A stretch of 64,000 nucleotides of DNA from Microbacterium esteraromaticum (GCF_028747645.1 NZ_CP118100.1:2914001-2978000); one strand, 5' to 3'; counted from the first letter of the stretch, positions 51,917 to 60,707 are shown. Translations and numbers: made by a program. Notes: generated from the letters alone by a model not told the origin.

Positions 51917-51941
51917 GGTCGGCGCGCGTACGCTGGAACCC

Positions 51942-53411
51942 ATGACTTCTTCGCCGACTGAGGCCGAACCGGCCTCGCGCGACACCCGCTTCTTCGGCCA
52001 ACCGCGCGCGCTCGTGCACCTGTTCGGCGTCGAGATGTGGGAGCGTTTCAGCTTCTACGGCATGCAGGGCATCCTGCTGATCTACCTGTACTTCTCGGTC
52101 GCCGACGGCGGCCTCGGCGTTCCCGAGGCGATCGCCGGTGGCATCCTCGGTGCCTACGGCGGATCGGTGTACCTGTCGACGATCCTCGGCGCCTGGCTCG
52201 CCGACCGCATGTTCGGCTCGGAGCGGGTGCTGTTCGTCAGCGCGATCGTGATCGTCGCCGGCCACCTGTCGCTGGCTCTGCTGCCGGGTCTGATCGGCGT
52301 CGGCGTCGGCCTGGTGCTGATCGCGCTCGGCTCGGGCGGGCTGAAGGCCAACGCCACCTCGGTGGTCGGCACCCTCTACTCCCCCGAGGACACCCGCCGA
52401 GATGCCGGGTTCTCGCTGTTCTACCTGGGCATCAATCTGGGCGCGTTCCTGGGTCCGATCCTGACGGGCCTGCTGCAGTCGACCGCCGGCTTCCACTGGG
52501 GCTTCGGCCTCGCCGCGGTGGGCATGACCCTGGGTCTGATCCAGTACTCCTTCGGGCGCAAGGAACTGCCTGCGAGCGCCCACGTCGTGCACAACCCCCT
52601 GCCGCGCAACCGCTACCCGCTGGTGGGCATCATCGCGATCGCCTCGATCGCCGTGCTCGCCGTGCTGGTGCTGATCGGCGTGATCCGCGCCGACAACCTG
52701 TCGGACATCGTGATCCTCGGCGCGCTGGTCGCCACGGTGGCGTACTTCGCCGTGATCCTCTCGAGCCGTCACGTCACCTCGCAGGAGCGCTCGCGCGTGT
52801 GGGCCTTTCTGCCGCTGTTCATCACGAGCGTGGCGTTCTGGTCGCTGTATCTGCAGCAGTTCACCGTACTCACGGTGTACTCCGACAAGCGCCTCGACCG
52901 TGAGATCTTCGGCTGGGAGATGCCCATCCCGTGGGTGCAGTCGATCAACCCGGTCTTCATCATCCTGCTCTCGGGCGTCTTCGCGGCCCTCTGGTCGCGC
53001 CTGGGCACACGGCAGCCGTCGACTCCGGTCAAGTTCGCGCTCGGCACCGCCATCATGGGCGGGGCGTTCCTGCTGTTCCTGCCCTTCGCGAACGGTGGCC
53101 CCGGCTCGACGCCGCTGCTGGCGATCGTCGGCATCCTGTTCATCTTCACCGTCGCCGAGTTGCTGATCTCGCCCATCGGGCTGTCGGCGGCGACCAAGCT
53201 GGCGCCGGCCCGTTACCAGACGCAGATGGTGGCGCTGTTCTTCCTCTCGATCGCGCTGGGATCGGCCATCTCGGGCTGGCTGGTGCAGTTCTACGACCCA
53301 GCCAATGAGGCACCGTACTTCTCGATCCTCGGCGGCATCGCCATCGTGGTCGGGGCGGGGCTGCTGCTCGCGGCGAAGCCGGTGCTGACGCTCATGCGCG
53401 GAGTGCGCTGA
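51942..53411 (+). CDS. POT family proton-coupled oligopeptide transporter
   Basis: 489 residues, about twelve to fourteen membrane helices. The proton-coupling ExxER motif is EMWERFSFYGMQGIL at residues about 27-31. GAYGGSVYLSTILGAWLADR is the PTR2 signature 1 and FSLFYLGINLGAFLGPILTG is signature 2. It imports di- and tripeptides with protons. ATG start; TACGCT seven bases upstream suggests a leaderless mRNA. It is followed by a strong terminator. Confidence 0.94.
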   Translation: MTSSPTEAEPASRDTRFFGQPRALVHLFGVEMWERFSFYGMQGILLIYLYFSVADGGLGVPEAIAGGILGAYGGSVYLSTILGAWLADRMFGSERVLFVSAIVIVAGHLSLALLPGLIGVGVGLVLIALGSGGLKANATSVVGTLYSPEDTRRDAGFSLFYLGINLGAFLGPILTGLLQSTAGFHWGFGLAAVGMTLGLIQYSFGRKELPASAHVVHNPLPRNRYPLVGIIAIASIAVLAVLVLIGVIRADNLSDIVILGALVATVAYFAVILSSRHVTSQERSRVWAFLPLFITSVAFWSLYLQQFTVLTVYSDKRLDREIFGWEMPIPWVQSINPVFIILLSGVFAALWSRLGTRQPSTPVKFALGTAIMGGAFLLFLPFANGGPGSTPLLAIVGILFIFTVAELLISPIGLSAATKLAPARYQTQMVALFFLSIALGSAISGWLVQFYDPANEAPYFSILGGIAIVVGAGLLLAAKPVLTLMRGVR

Positions 53412-53431
53412 GCACACACACTCGACGATGA

Positions 53432-53470
53432 AAGGGGCCCGGTGGTGCGTTCAGCACCGCCGGGCCCCTT
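53432..53470. terminator. Hairpin terminator after the POT gene
   Basis: AAGGGGCCCGGTGGTG pairs with CACCGCCGGGCCCCTT (one G-U pair in RNA) around a 7-base loop. It lies between the convergent POT and beta-lactamase-like genes and can serve both. Confidence 0.82.
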
Positions 53471-53492
53471 CGTCAGAGGACGCGCCCTCTGA

Positions 53493-54428
53493 TCAGTGCG
53501 CGTACTCCATGAGGTCGGTGCCGAGAATGCGGAAGGCCTCATGCGCCCGCAGGCGGTGGCTGATCGAGAGGTCATCGAAGCAGACCGTGAGCGCATAGGC
53601 GACACCGGCGCGCGGACCACCCAGCACACCGGCCTCAGCGCGCACGCCGCGGTCACGTCCGGTCTTGTTGATGAACAGCAGCCCGTGGGCGTCCTGATCA
53701 TGGGCGAACGGGTCGAGCCCCGTCGCCGAAGCGACCAGGCTCAGGTCGTGGTTCAAGCTCAGCCATTCCGAGACCTGTGCACTGACCGCGGCGTTGACGA
53801 CCTTGGAGTTCACCAGGGCGGCCATGAGCCCGGCGAACTCACGCGTCGTTCCGACCGCGACGTGCGGGGCGTCGTCGGGGCCGCGCTTGTCGCGGAATCT
53901 GTCGAGAACGGCGCTACGCGGCATGCCGAGGCTCACCATACGGGCACGCACCTGGTCATGACCGACGACGTCGAGTAGCGCGTTGGCCGCGTTCGGATCG
54001 CCGGCGGCCGCCGCGAGCACCGCGAGGTCGACCATCGGCAACGCCGGTGCACGCAGACTGCGCCACAGGCCGGAGCCCGCGACGAACTGCGCACGGACAC
54101 GGTCGATGATCTGCAACGGCTCGATCCGGCCGGTCTCCAGACCTGCCGCCGTCTCGACCAGCACGGGCACGACGCCGAGCCCGGCGATGGGCAGCGCGAC
54201 GTGGTCGTCTCCAGAGAGCACAACGTCGCCGGTGTCGAGGTCGGCGACGTGCACTGACACCTGGGCGCCGGACTGAGCGAGCTCCTGCAGTGCGCGCAGA
54301 CTCGACCCGAACGAACGACGACCGACCGCGGCGCGACGGGGCGCGCGACGCCCACGGTGCCGCGCACGGCGCAACGACGCGCGGGCGCCTTCGACGGGCT
54401 CGGGAACAGAAGAGGAGTGCGGGGACAC
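53493..54428 (-). CDS. Class A beta-lactamase-fold protein lacking catalytic residues
   Basis: 311 residues. A basic, Arg-rich N-terminus (about 45 residues, no clear signal) is followed by a class A beta-lactamase-like domain. The block LPIAGLGVVPVLVE aligns with the usual TASTFKVPVL region, but the nucleophile Ser is Gly (residue 83) and the Lys is Val (residue 86). The SDN loop is GDP before NAANALLDVVG. The KTG triad is kept (FINKTGRDRG), and VGTTREFAGLMAALVNSKVV is a normal family segment. It is therefore most likely a non-hydrolytic relative. GTG start after GGAAC. Confidence 0.82.
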   Translation of the reverse strand: MSPHSSSVPEPVEGARASLRRARHRGRRAPRRAAVGRRSFGSSLRALQELAQSGAQVSVHVADLDTGDVVLSGDDHVALPIAGLGVVPVLVETAAGLETGRIEPLQIIDRVRAQFVAGSGLWRSLRAPALPMVDLAVLAAAAGDPNAANALLDVVGHDQVRARMVSLGMPRSAVLDRFRDKRGPDDAPHVAVGTTREFAGLMAALVNSKVVNAAVSAQVSEWLSLNHDLSLVASATGLDPFAHDQDAHGLLFINKTGRDRGVRAEAGVLGGPRAGVAYALTVCFDDLSISHRLRAHEAFRILGTDLMEYAH

Positions 54429-54544
54429 GCAGTTCCTAACGGGGGATGGGGGAGGTCACGGCCTGTGGAACCGCCGTCCCCCCGGCGGCGGTTCCAGCCG
54501 TAGTGCTCATCGTAGTCCGCTCCCCCGTGCCCCTCTACAGCACG

Positions 54545-56509
54545 TCACCAGATCGTGACGCGCTGCTGTTCGGGCAGGTAGAGGGCGTCGCCCTCGGAGA
54601 CCTCGAACGCCGTGTAGAACGCGTCGACATTGCTGAGGATCTGGTTGCAACGGAACTCGTTCGGCGAGTGCGGGTCGATCGTCAGCAGGCGGATCGTCTC
54701 GGCGTCGCGGCTCTTCTGCTGCCACACCTGCGCCCAACTCAACAGCAACCGCTGTACGCCGGTGTACCCGTCGATCACAACGTCTTCCCCACCCTGCAAC
54801 GACAGCTCGTAGGCCTTCAGTGCGATGCCGAGCCCACCCAGATCGCCGATGTTCTCACCGATCGTGAGGGCGCCGTTGACCTTGTGCTCGTCATCGAGGC
54901 CCAGCGGGGTAAGAGCGTCGTACTGGGCGATCAGAGCCTTGGTGCGCTCCTCGAACGCCGCGCGATCCGCGTCGGTCCACCAGTCCTGCAGACGCCCGTC
55001 GCCGTCGTAGCGGCTGCCCTGGTCGTCGAAGCCGTGCCCGATCTCGTGACCGATCACCGAACCGATCCCGCCGTAGTTCGCGGCCGCATCGCGGTTGGGA
55101 TCGAAGAACGGGTACTGCAGGATCGCCGCCGGGAACACGATCTCGTTCATCAGCGGGTTGTAGTAGGCGTTGACCATCTGCGGCGGCATGAACCACTCGT
55201 CGCGATCGATCGGCTTGCCGACCTTCGAGATCTGGCGGTCGTGCTCGAACCGGGTCGCTCGGCGCGCGTTGCCGATCAGGTCGTCGGCAGCGATTTCGAC
55301 GGCGTCATAGTCGCGCCACACGTCGGGGTGGCCGATCTTCGGTCGGAAGGTCGCGAGCTTGGCGAGCGCCTTCTCACGCGTCTCAGGGCTCATCCACTCG
55401 AGCGTCTCGATGCTCTGGCGGTAGGCCTCGATGAGGTTGGCGACCAGCTCGTCCATCGCGGCCTTCGACTCGGCCGGGAAGTGCCGCTCGACGTAGATCC
55501 GCCCGACGGCATCGCCGAGAGCGCCCTCGACGAGTGACACGCCCCGCTTCCAGCGCTCGCGGATGCTCGGGGTGCCGGTCAGCTCGGTGCCGTAGAACGA
55601 GAAGTTCTCGTCGACGAACTCGTCGGTCAGGTACGCGGCGACGCCGTGCACGACCTTCGCGCGCAGCCAGGCCTTCCAGTCCTCGAGTCGCGCGTCGGTG
55701 AGCAGCGCGCCGAGCCCCTCGAAGAAGCTGGGCTGGAAGACGACGAGCTCATCGAACGCCGCCGGGTTCACCTCGGCGACCGCGTCGCGCCACGGCGAGA
55801 GATCGACGCCGACGAGCTGTTCGAACTCGCCCCACGTCTTGAGGTTGTAGGTCTTCACGGCGTCGCGCGATGCGACGTTGTCCCAGTGGTGACCGGCGAT
55901 CTCGTGTTCGAGCGCGAACGCCCGGTCTGCGGTGCCCGCAGCATCGGCGACGGATGCCAGGTTCAGCAGCCGCTCGAGGTGCGCCCGGTAGGCGGCCCGG
56001 GTTCCCTCGAAGTTCTCCAGGCGGTAGTAGCTCTCATCGGGCAACGACAGACCGGCCTGAACGGCGAACGGCACGTACCGCTCGGGGTTGCCGGGGTCGG
56101 GCTCGACGAAAACGCCGATCAGCGCGGCGACGCCGTCGCGATCGAAAGCCCCGACCGTGGCGAGGAATGCGGGAATGCTGTCGATCGCGTCGACCTTGGC
56201 CAGCTGCTCGGCAAGCGGTGCCGTACCGAGGGCCGCGATGCGCTCGGTGTCCATGAAGCTGGTGAACAGGTCGCCGACCTTGCGGGCAAGCGTGCCGGGC
56301 TCGGCCGACTGCGATTCCTCGACGATCGCGTGCACATCTTTCTCGGCCTGCTCGGCCAGCATGTGGAACGATCCCCAGCGTGCCTTGTCGGCGGGGATCT
56401 CGGCGGCCTCCAGCCACGTGCCGTTCACGTGACGGTAGAGGTCGTCCTGCGGACGAATGTCGTGGTTGAACTCGGAGACGGCGAGACCGGAGGGCAGAAC
56501 GTCTGTCAT
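54545..56509 (-). CDS. M13 family metallopeptidase (PepO/neprilysin-like)
   Basis: A 654-residue zinc peptidase. It has no signal peptide, so it is probably cytoplasmic like PepO endopeptidases. The N-terminus is FNHDIRPQDDLYRHVNGTWL. NAYYNPLMNEIVFPAAILQY positions substrate. The zinc site is VIGHEIGHGFDDQGS near residue 490 (HExxH), with the third ligand in GENIGDLGGLGIALKAY. The end (QRVTIW) matches the family's C-terminal tryptophan. It cleaves short to medium peptides and lies about 1 kb from the peptide importer gene, with the beta-lactamase-like gene in between. Confidence 0.95.
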   Translation of the reverse strand: MTDVLPSGLAVSEFNHDIRPQDDLYRHVNGTWLEAAEIPADKARWGSFHMLAEQAEKDVHAIVEESQSAEPGTLARKVGDLFTSFMDTERIAALGTAPLAEQLAKVDAIDSIPAFLATVGAFDRDGVAALIGVFVEPDPGNPERYVPFAVQAGLSLPDESYYRLENFEGTRAAYRAHLERLLNLASVADAAGTADRAFALEHEIAGHHWDNVASRDAVKTYNLKTWGEFEQLVGVDLSPWRDAVAEVNPAAFDELVVFQPSFFEGLGALLTDARLEDWKAWLRAKVVHGVAAYLTDEFVDENFSFYGTELTGTPSIRERWKRGVSLVEGALGDAVGRIYVERHFPAESKAAMDELVANLIEAYRQSIETLEWMSPETREKALAKLATFRPKIGHPDVWRDYDAVEIAADDLIGNARRATRFEHDRQISKVGKPIDRDEWFMPPQMVNAYYNPLMNEIVFPAAILQYPFFDPNRDAAANYGGIGSVIGHEIGHGFDDQGSRYDGDGRLQDWWTDADRAAFEERTKALIAQYDALTPLGLDDEHKVNGALTIGENIGDLGGLGIALKAYELSLQGGEDVVIDGYTGVQRLLLSWAQVWQQKSRDAETIRLLTIDPHSPNEFRCNQILSNVDAFYTAFEVSEGDALYLPEQQRVTIW

Positions 56510-56563
56510 GGCATCCACCCTATGCGCCGGGGCCGACACGAGCGGCAGGTCCGTTTCGGCTCG

Positions 56564-57133
56564 TCACCGGCGTCGGAAGAGTCGGCGGCGTCGTCGTCGA
56601 GGCTCGTTCGCAGCATCCGCCCTCGCCGCCTGCGTCTCGGCGGCCCGTGCGGCCTCACGGCGCTCCCGCCAGGCCGAGATCTCGGCGTCGACGTCGCGCG
56701 TGCGCGTGACGACCGGCGGGCCGCCGTTGAGTTGCCGGCGCGCATCGATGACACGGCGGTTGAAGTCCTCGACAACGTCACGCACGTCCTGCTCGTTGGT
56801 GAGCCGATCGAGATCGTCGGCGAGCCCACGGTCCTCCACGCGCAGCATCAGCGCGGGCGGCCCCAGCCCCGACAGGTTCTCGGTCTCGATCTTGCGACGG
56901 ATCCACCAGTCGGGATCATGATGCGTGCCCAGCCCCTCCAGCGGCTTGCCCGCACCAGGCAGGTCATCGAACTGCCCCTGCCGGATCGCGATCTGGATCG
57001 CGGTCTCGACGAACTCCGCCTTGTTCTGAGCGTTCAGCGTCATGGGCGGCGGCGTGTCGGCATCCGCCTCCGGCGCCTCACCGACCGCCTGGTGGGCGCG
57101 GTACCGAGCCGCCTCTCCCATCGCGTCCGACAT
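56564..57133 (-). CDS. DUF1992 domain protein (DnaJ-C28-like)
   Basis: 189 residues. The DUF1992 core is AEFVETAIQIAIRQGQFDDL, PGAGKPLEGLGTHHDPDWWI and RRKIETENLSGLGPPALML in the first half. Long charged helices follow (RDVDAEISAWRERREAARAA), and the C-terminus is strongly basic (EPRRRRRRLFRRR), perhaps for membrane or nucleic-acid contact. Function unknown. The start was set at the ATG seven bases after GGAGGTG. Confidence 0.85.
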   Translation of the reverse strand: MSDAMGEAARYRAHQAVGEAPEADADTPPPMTLNAQNKAEFVETAIQIAIRQGQFDDLPGAGKPLEGLGTHHDPDWWIRRKIETENLSGLGPPALMLRVEDRGLADDLDRLTNEQDVRDVVEDFNRRVIDARRQLNGGPPVVTRTRDVDAEISAWRERREAARAAETQAARADAANEPRRRRRRLFRRR

Positions 57134-57226
57134 GGCCATCACCTCCGGTGCCACCAGGGTACGTCGTCAAGCGGCGAGCAGGCGCGGGTGGCATCAGAAG
57201 ATGTCTGCACCACACCATAGGGTCGA

Positions 57227-58561
57227 ATGGTGGCATCCACTCCCCCGCCCGCGACGCTGAACCGCGAGATCTTGCGACTCGCAGTACCCGCGCTCGGTGC
57301 ACTCGTCGCCGAGCCGCTGTTTCTCATCATCGACGCCGCGATGGTCGGGCACCTCGGCATCGTGCCGCTGGCGGGGCTCGGCATCGCCAGCGCCGTGCTG
57401 CAGACGATCGTCGGGCTCATGGTCTTCCTCGCCTACTCGACCACTCCCGCCGTCGCACGGCGTTTCGGCGCCGGCAGGCCCGGAGACGCCGTGTCGGTCG
57501 GCATCGACGGCATGTGGCTCGCCCTGGCGCTCGGTGCGCTGCTCGCCATCGTCGGATCGCTGCTGACGCCGGGGGCGGTCGACCTGTTCGGCGCCACCGA
57601 TGCGGTCGCCGGCGAAGCGCGCGCCTACCTCGGCATCTCGATGTGGGGCCTGCCCGCGATGCTCATCGTGTTCGCCGCGACTGGTCTGCTGCGCGGCATG
57701 CAAGACACCATGACCCCGCTGTGGATCGCCGGGCTCGGCTTCGCGGCCAACGCCGGCCTGAACTGGGTGTTCATCTACGGGCTCGGCTGGGGCATCGCCG
57801 GCTCGGCCTTCGGCACGGTCGTCGCGCAATGGGGCATGGTCGCCGCGTACGCCCTCGTCATCCGGCGCCTGGCCGTGCGGCACGGGGCATCTGTCCGGGC
57901 CCAACGCGGTGGCCTCGGCGTGACTGCTCGTTCCAGCGGCTGGCTGTTCCTGCGCACGGTCAGTCTGCGTGTGGCGCTGTTGGTGACCGTCGGGGTCGCT
58001 ACCGGCATCGGCACGCAGGAGCTCGCGGGGTGGCAGATCGCGTTCACCATCTTCTCGACCGCGGCCTTCGCGCTCGACGCGCTGGCGATCGCCGCGCAGG
58101 CGCTCGTCGGCAAGGGTCTCGGCGCCGGCGACCTCGACCAGGTGCACCGCGTACTGCGCCGCACCGTTGCGTGGGGCGCGTGGTTCGGAGTGCTCGTGGG
58201 CGTCATCATCGCCGCATCGTCGCCGGTGATCGGTCTGCTGTTCACGGGGGATGCAGAGGTGGCCGCACTCATACAGCCCGCCCTCATCGTGCTCGCCATC
58301 GCCCAGCCGATCGCCGGCGTCGTGTTCGTACTCGACGGGGTACTCATGGGGGCGAACGACGCCCGCTACCTGGCGATCGTCGGCGTGCTCAACCTCGTGC
58401 CCTTCCTGCCGGCGCTCTGGATCATCGCCGCCACCGGCGTCGACGGTGCCGCAGGGCTGGTCTGGCTCGCGGTCGCTTTCTTCGGCGTCTACCTGCTGGC
58501 CAGACTCGGCACCCTCAGCTGGCGCGTACGCACCGACGCCTGGACGAAAGTGGATGCCTGA
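57227..58561 (+). CDS. MATE family efflux transporter (DinF-like)
   Basis: 444 residues with twelve membrane helices. LNREILRLAVPALGALVAEP and LFLIIDAAMVGHLGIVPLAG are the family's opening motif, and MQDTMTPLWIAGLGFAANAG is typical of the DinF branch. It exports cationic compounds using sodium or protons. TAGGGT lies three bases before the ATG, or six bases before an adjacent in-frame GTG at 57230. If transcription starts as at other genes here, the GTG is the real start. Confidence 0.92.
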   Translation: MVASTPPPATLNREILRLAVPALGALVAEPLFLIIDAAMVGHLGIVPLAGLGIASAVLQTIVGLMVFLAYSTTPAVARRFGAGRPGDAVSVGIDGMWLALALGALLAIVGSLLTPGAVDLFGATDAVAGEARAYLGISMWGLPAMLIVFAATGLLRGMQDTMTPLWIAGLGFAANAGLNWVFIYGLGWGIAGSAFGTVVAQWGMVAAYALVIRRLAVRHGASVRAQRGGLGVTARSSGWLFLRTVSLRVALLVTVGVATGIGTQELAGWQIAFTIFSTAAFALDALAIAAQALVGKGLGAGDLDQVHRVLRRTVAWGAWFGVLVGVIIAASSPVIGLLFTGDAEVAALIQPALIVLAIAQPIAGVVFVLDGVLMGANDARYLAIVGVLNLVPFLPALWIIAATGVDGAAGLVWLAVAFFGVYLLARLGTLSWRVRTDAWTKVDA

Positions 58562-58624
58562 ATCGGGTCAGCCCCGCTGACCGGCAGCGGCCGGCGCCGA
58601 GACTCGGTCGAAACGCCGACTGAG

Positions 58625-58654
58625 TTATCCACCTGTGGATAACTAGGTGGATAA
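58625..58654. promoter_or_regulatory. Cluster of three DnaA-box-like motifs
   Basis: TTATCCACC (58625-58633) abuts TGTGGATAA (58634-58642, a perfect DnaA box in reverse), and GGTGGATAA follows at 58646-58654. The first two form a 20-bp dyad. It lies in the 375-base gene-free stretch (58562-58936) between the MATE and acyl-CoA dehydrogenase genes, which otherwise holds only the palindrome at 58809-58892. No dnaA, dnaN or rpmH gene is nearby. Confidence 0.65.
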
Positions 58655-58808
58655 CTTGTGCGAAACGCGCTGCCTGCCTGTGCACAGACCGGTGGAGAGC
58701 GGTGGAGAAGTGCGAAGTTCGAACGGAGCATCGAACAATCCACCCCAGCGGCATGCCACGTGGGTACGCACCAGAGCGCCCGGCGCCGCAATCACTCCCG
58801 CGCACCGT

Positions 58809-58892
58809 CGCCGACACCCCCACCTTGCGCCGAGACCCCTAGCTGTGGGCGTCCGCAGGTAGGGGTCTCGGCGAGAAGTAGGGGTGTCGGCG
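58809..58892. repeat. Nested palindromic element (CCGACACCCC / CCGAGACCCC)
   Basis: Outer arms CGCCGACACCCC (58809-58820) and GGGGTGTCGGCG (58881-58892) enclose inner arms GCCGAGACCCCT (58829-58840) and AGGGGTCTCGGC (58861-58872). The four arms are variants of one motif in the order A, A', reverse A', reverse A, the same design as at 901-969. It lies 44 bases beyond the stop codon of the acyl-CoA dehydrogenase gene. Confidence 0.8.
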
Positions 58893-58936
58893 GGTGGGAG
58901 CGGGAGGCAGCGCCAGGAGCGGGCGCGGAGCGGGCG

Positions 58937-60652
58937 TCAGGCGACCTCGCCCGCGGCGACCGTCTCGGCCAGCATGTGCACGCGCGGCAGGTGGTGTGCA
59001 CCGTAGAAGTCGGCGCTGACCAGGCGGGCCCGGTCGGTGGCATCCGCTGTCTCGTGCGCGAGCACGGCGACGACCGCGAGCGCGTGCATCCATCCGCCGG
59101 CGAGGGTGCCCAGCAGCATCAGATACGGCACGCTGACGCCGTAGGCGTCTCGCGTCATGCCGAAGCCGAGCAGCGAGCCCGTCGCAGCACGCGCCGCGGC
59201 GATCGCACGGTCGAGGCGGTCGGCCGTGCGCGTCGCGACCGGGTCGCCCAGACCGCGCAGTGTCTCGACGGTTGCGGCCATCTCGGCGAACAGCGCTTCG
59301 GCGGTCGCTCCGCCGTTGCGGATCAGCTTGCGACCGATCAGGTCGTTCGACTGGATCGCCGTCGTGCCCTCGTAGATGGGCATGATGCGGGCATCCCGGT
59401 AGTGCTGGGCGACGCCGGTCTCTTCGATGAAGCCCATGCCGCCATGTACCTGGATCGCGTCGCTGGTGATCGCCACGGCGTCCTCAGTGGCCCAGCCCTT
59501 CAGGATCGGCACGAGGAACTCGGCGAGAGCGCCGGTGCCAGCGGTCTCGGCACGGTCGAACAGGTCACCGAGGTACACGCCCAGTGCGCGCATCGCGAAG
59601 ATGCGGCTCTGCATCGACAGCAGCAGGCGCCGCACGTCGGGGTGCTCGGCGATCTTCGTGCCCGCCGGTCGGTCCATCACGGCGCCCTGCAGGCGGTCCT
59701 CGGCGTAGGCGACGGCCTGCTGGTAGGCGCGGTCCGAGATGCCGGTGGCCTGGAAGCCCATGCCAGCGCGAGCGGAGTTCATCATCACGAACATGCCGGC
59801 GAGCCCCCCGCCGACCTCGCCCACGAGGTACCCGGTGGCGTCTTCGTACGCGAGCACACAGGTGGGGCTGCCGTGGATGCCGAGCTTGTGCTCGAGCGCG
59901 ACAGTCGTCACGGTGTTGCGGGCGCCCGGAGTGCCATCGGCCTCGGGCAGGAACTTCGGCACGACGAACAGCGACAGACCCTTGGCACCCTCGGGGGCAT
60001 CCGGGGTGCGCGCGAGCACGAGGTGCACGATGTTCTCGGCGACGTCGTGGTCGCCCCAGGTGATGAAGATCTTCTGCCCGCTGATGCCCCACGAGCCGTC
60101 GGCGCGCGGCGTCGCCATGGTGCGGATCGCGCCCAGGTCGGTGCCGGCGTCGGGTTCGGTGAGGTTCATCGTGCCGGTCCACTCGCCCGAGACGAGCTTG
60201 GTGAGGTACGTGGCACGGATCTCATCGGATGCCACGGCGTCAAGCGCATGGATCTGACCCGCTGTCAGCAGCCAGCACAGTGCGAAGGCGGCGTTGGAGC
60301 CGTTCCACAGTTCGCCGAGCCCTGCGCGGATCGATCCGGGCAGCCCGTCGCCGCCGGCAGACTCGGGCGCTTCGGCGGTGATCCACCCGGCGTCGACGAA
60401 CGCGCGGTACGCCTCGGCGAATCCGGCCGGGAGGGTCACCTGGCCGTCTTCGAGGCGCGCGCCTTCGCGGTCTCCGACGGTCTCGAGGGGCGCGAGCACG
60501 GATGCGGCGAACTCACCGGCGCCCGCGATGATCTCGGCGGCGTCGTCGGCGCTGAAGGCGCCGTCGGTCGCGCGCGCGGGCAGGTCGAGCCCGAAAGCCT
60601 CTCCGAAGAGGAAGGTGTAGTCGTCGACCGGCGGGGTGTAGTCGGATGCCAT
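58937..60652 (-). CDS. Acyl-CoA dehydrogenase (large form with extended C-terminus)
   Basis: A 571-residue FAD enzyme. GTMNLTEPDAGTDLGAIRTM and GQKIFITWGDHDVAENIVHL form the FAD/substrate motifs (the LTEP and W-S/G segments). The catalytic glutamate is in IMPIYEGTTAIQSNDLIGRK near residue 430. The C-terminal 130-residue extension is typical of the FadE5-like actinobacterial group and of the AidB/VLCAD-like length class. It performs the first oxidation of fatty acyl-CoA breakdown. Start: ATG (MASDYTPPVDDYTFLFGEAF). Inverted repeats lie 15-55 bases upstream. Confidence 0.93.
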   Translation of the reverse strand: MASDYTPPVDDYTFLFGEAFGLDLPARATDGAFSADDAAEIIAGAGEFAASVLAPLETVGDREGARLEDGQVTLPAGFAEAYRAFVDAGWITAEAPESAGGDGLPGSIRAGLGELWNGSNAAFALCWLLTAGQIHALDAVASDEIRATYLTKLVSGEWTGTMNLTEPDAGTDLGAIRTMATPRADGSWGISGQKIFITWGDHDVAENIVHLVLARTPDAPEGAKGLSLFVVPKFLPEADGTPGARNTVTTVALEHKLGIHGSPTCVLAYEDATGYLVGEVGGGLAGMFVMMNSARAGMGFQATGISDRAYQQAVAYAEDRLQGAVMDRPAGTKIAEHPDVRRLLLSMQSRIFAMRALGVYLGDLFDRAETAGTGALAEFLVPILKGWATEDAVAITSDAIQVHGGMGFIEETGVAQHYRDARIMPIYEGTTAIQSNDLIGRKLIRNGGATAEALFAEMAATVETLRGLGDPVATRTADRLDRAIAAARAATGSLLGFGMTRDAYGVSVPYLMLLGTLAGGWMHALAVVAVLAHETADATDRARLVSADFYGAHHLPRVHMLAETVAAGEVA

Positions 60653-60666
60653 CGTGCACTCCAATC

Positions 60667-60707
60667 ACTGAGACTGAGAGTCAGTGTACGCGAGACTGCG
60701 TCTCAGC
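60667..60707. promoter_or_regulatory. Inverted repeats upstream of the acyl-CoA dehydrogenase gene
   Basis: Two dyads lie side by side. CACTGA...TCAGTG (within 60666-60686) is the first. GAGAC-TGC-GTCTC is the second, inside GACTGCGTCTCAGC (60694-60707). The second 14-mer differs at one position from the motif upstream of the SDR gene (403-416). A TetR-like repressor of fatty-acid catabolism is a plausible binder. Confidence 0.5.

Noticed and set aside
58562..58936. Possible chromosomal replication origin because of DnaA boxes
   Set aside because: No dnaA, dnaN, rpmH, gyrB or parAB genes are adjacent and there is no AT-rich unwinding element. Kept only as a DnaA-box cluster.
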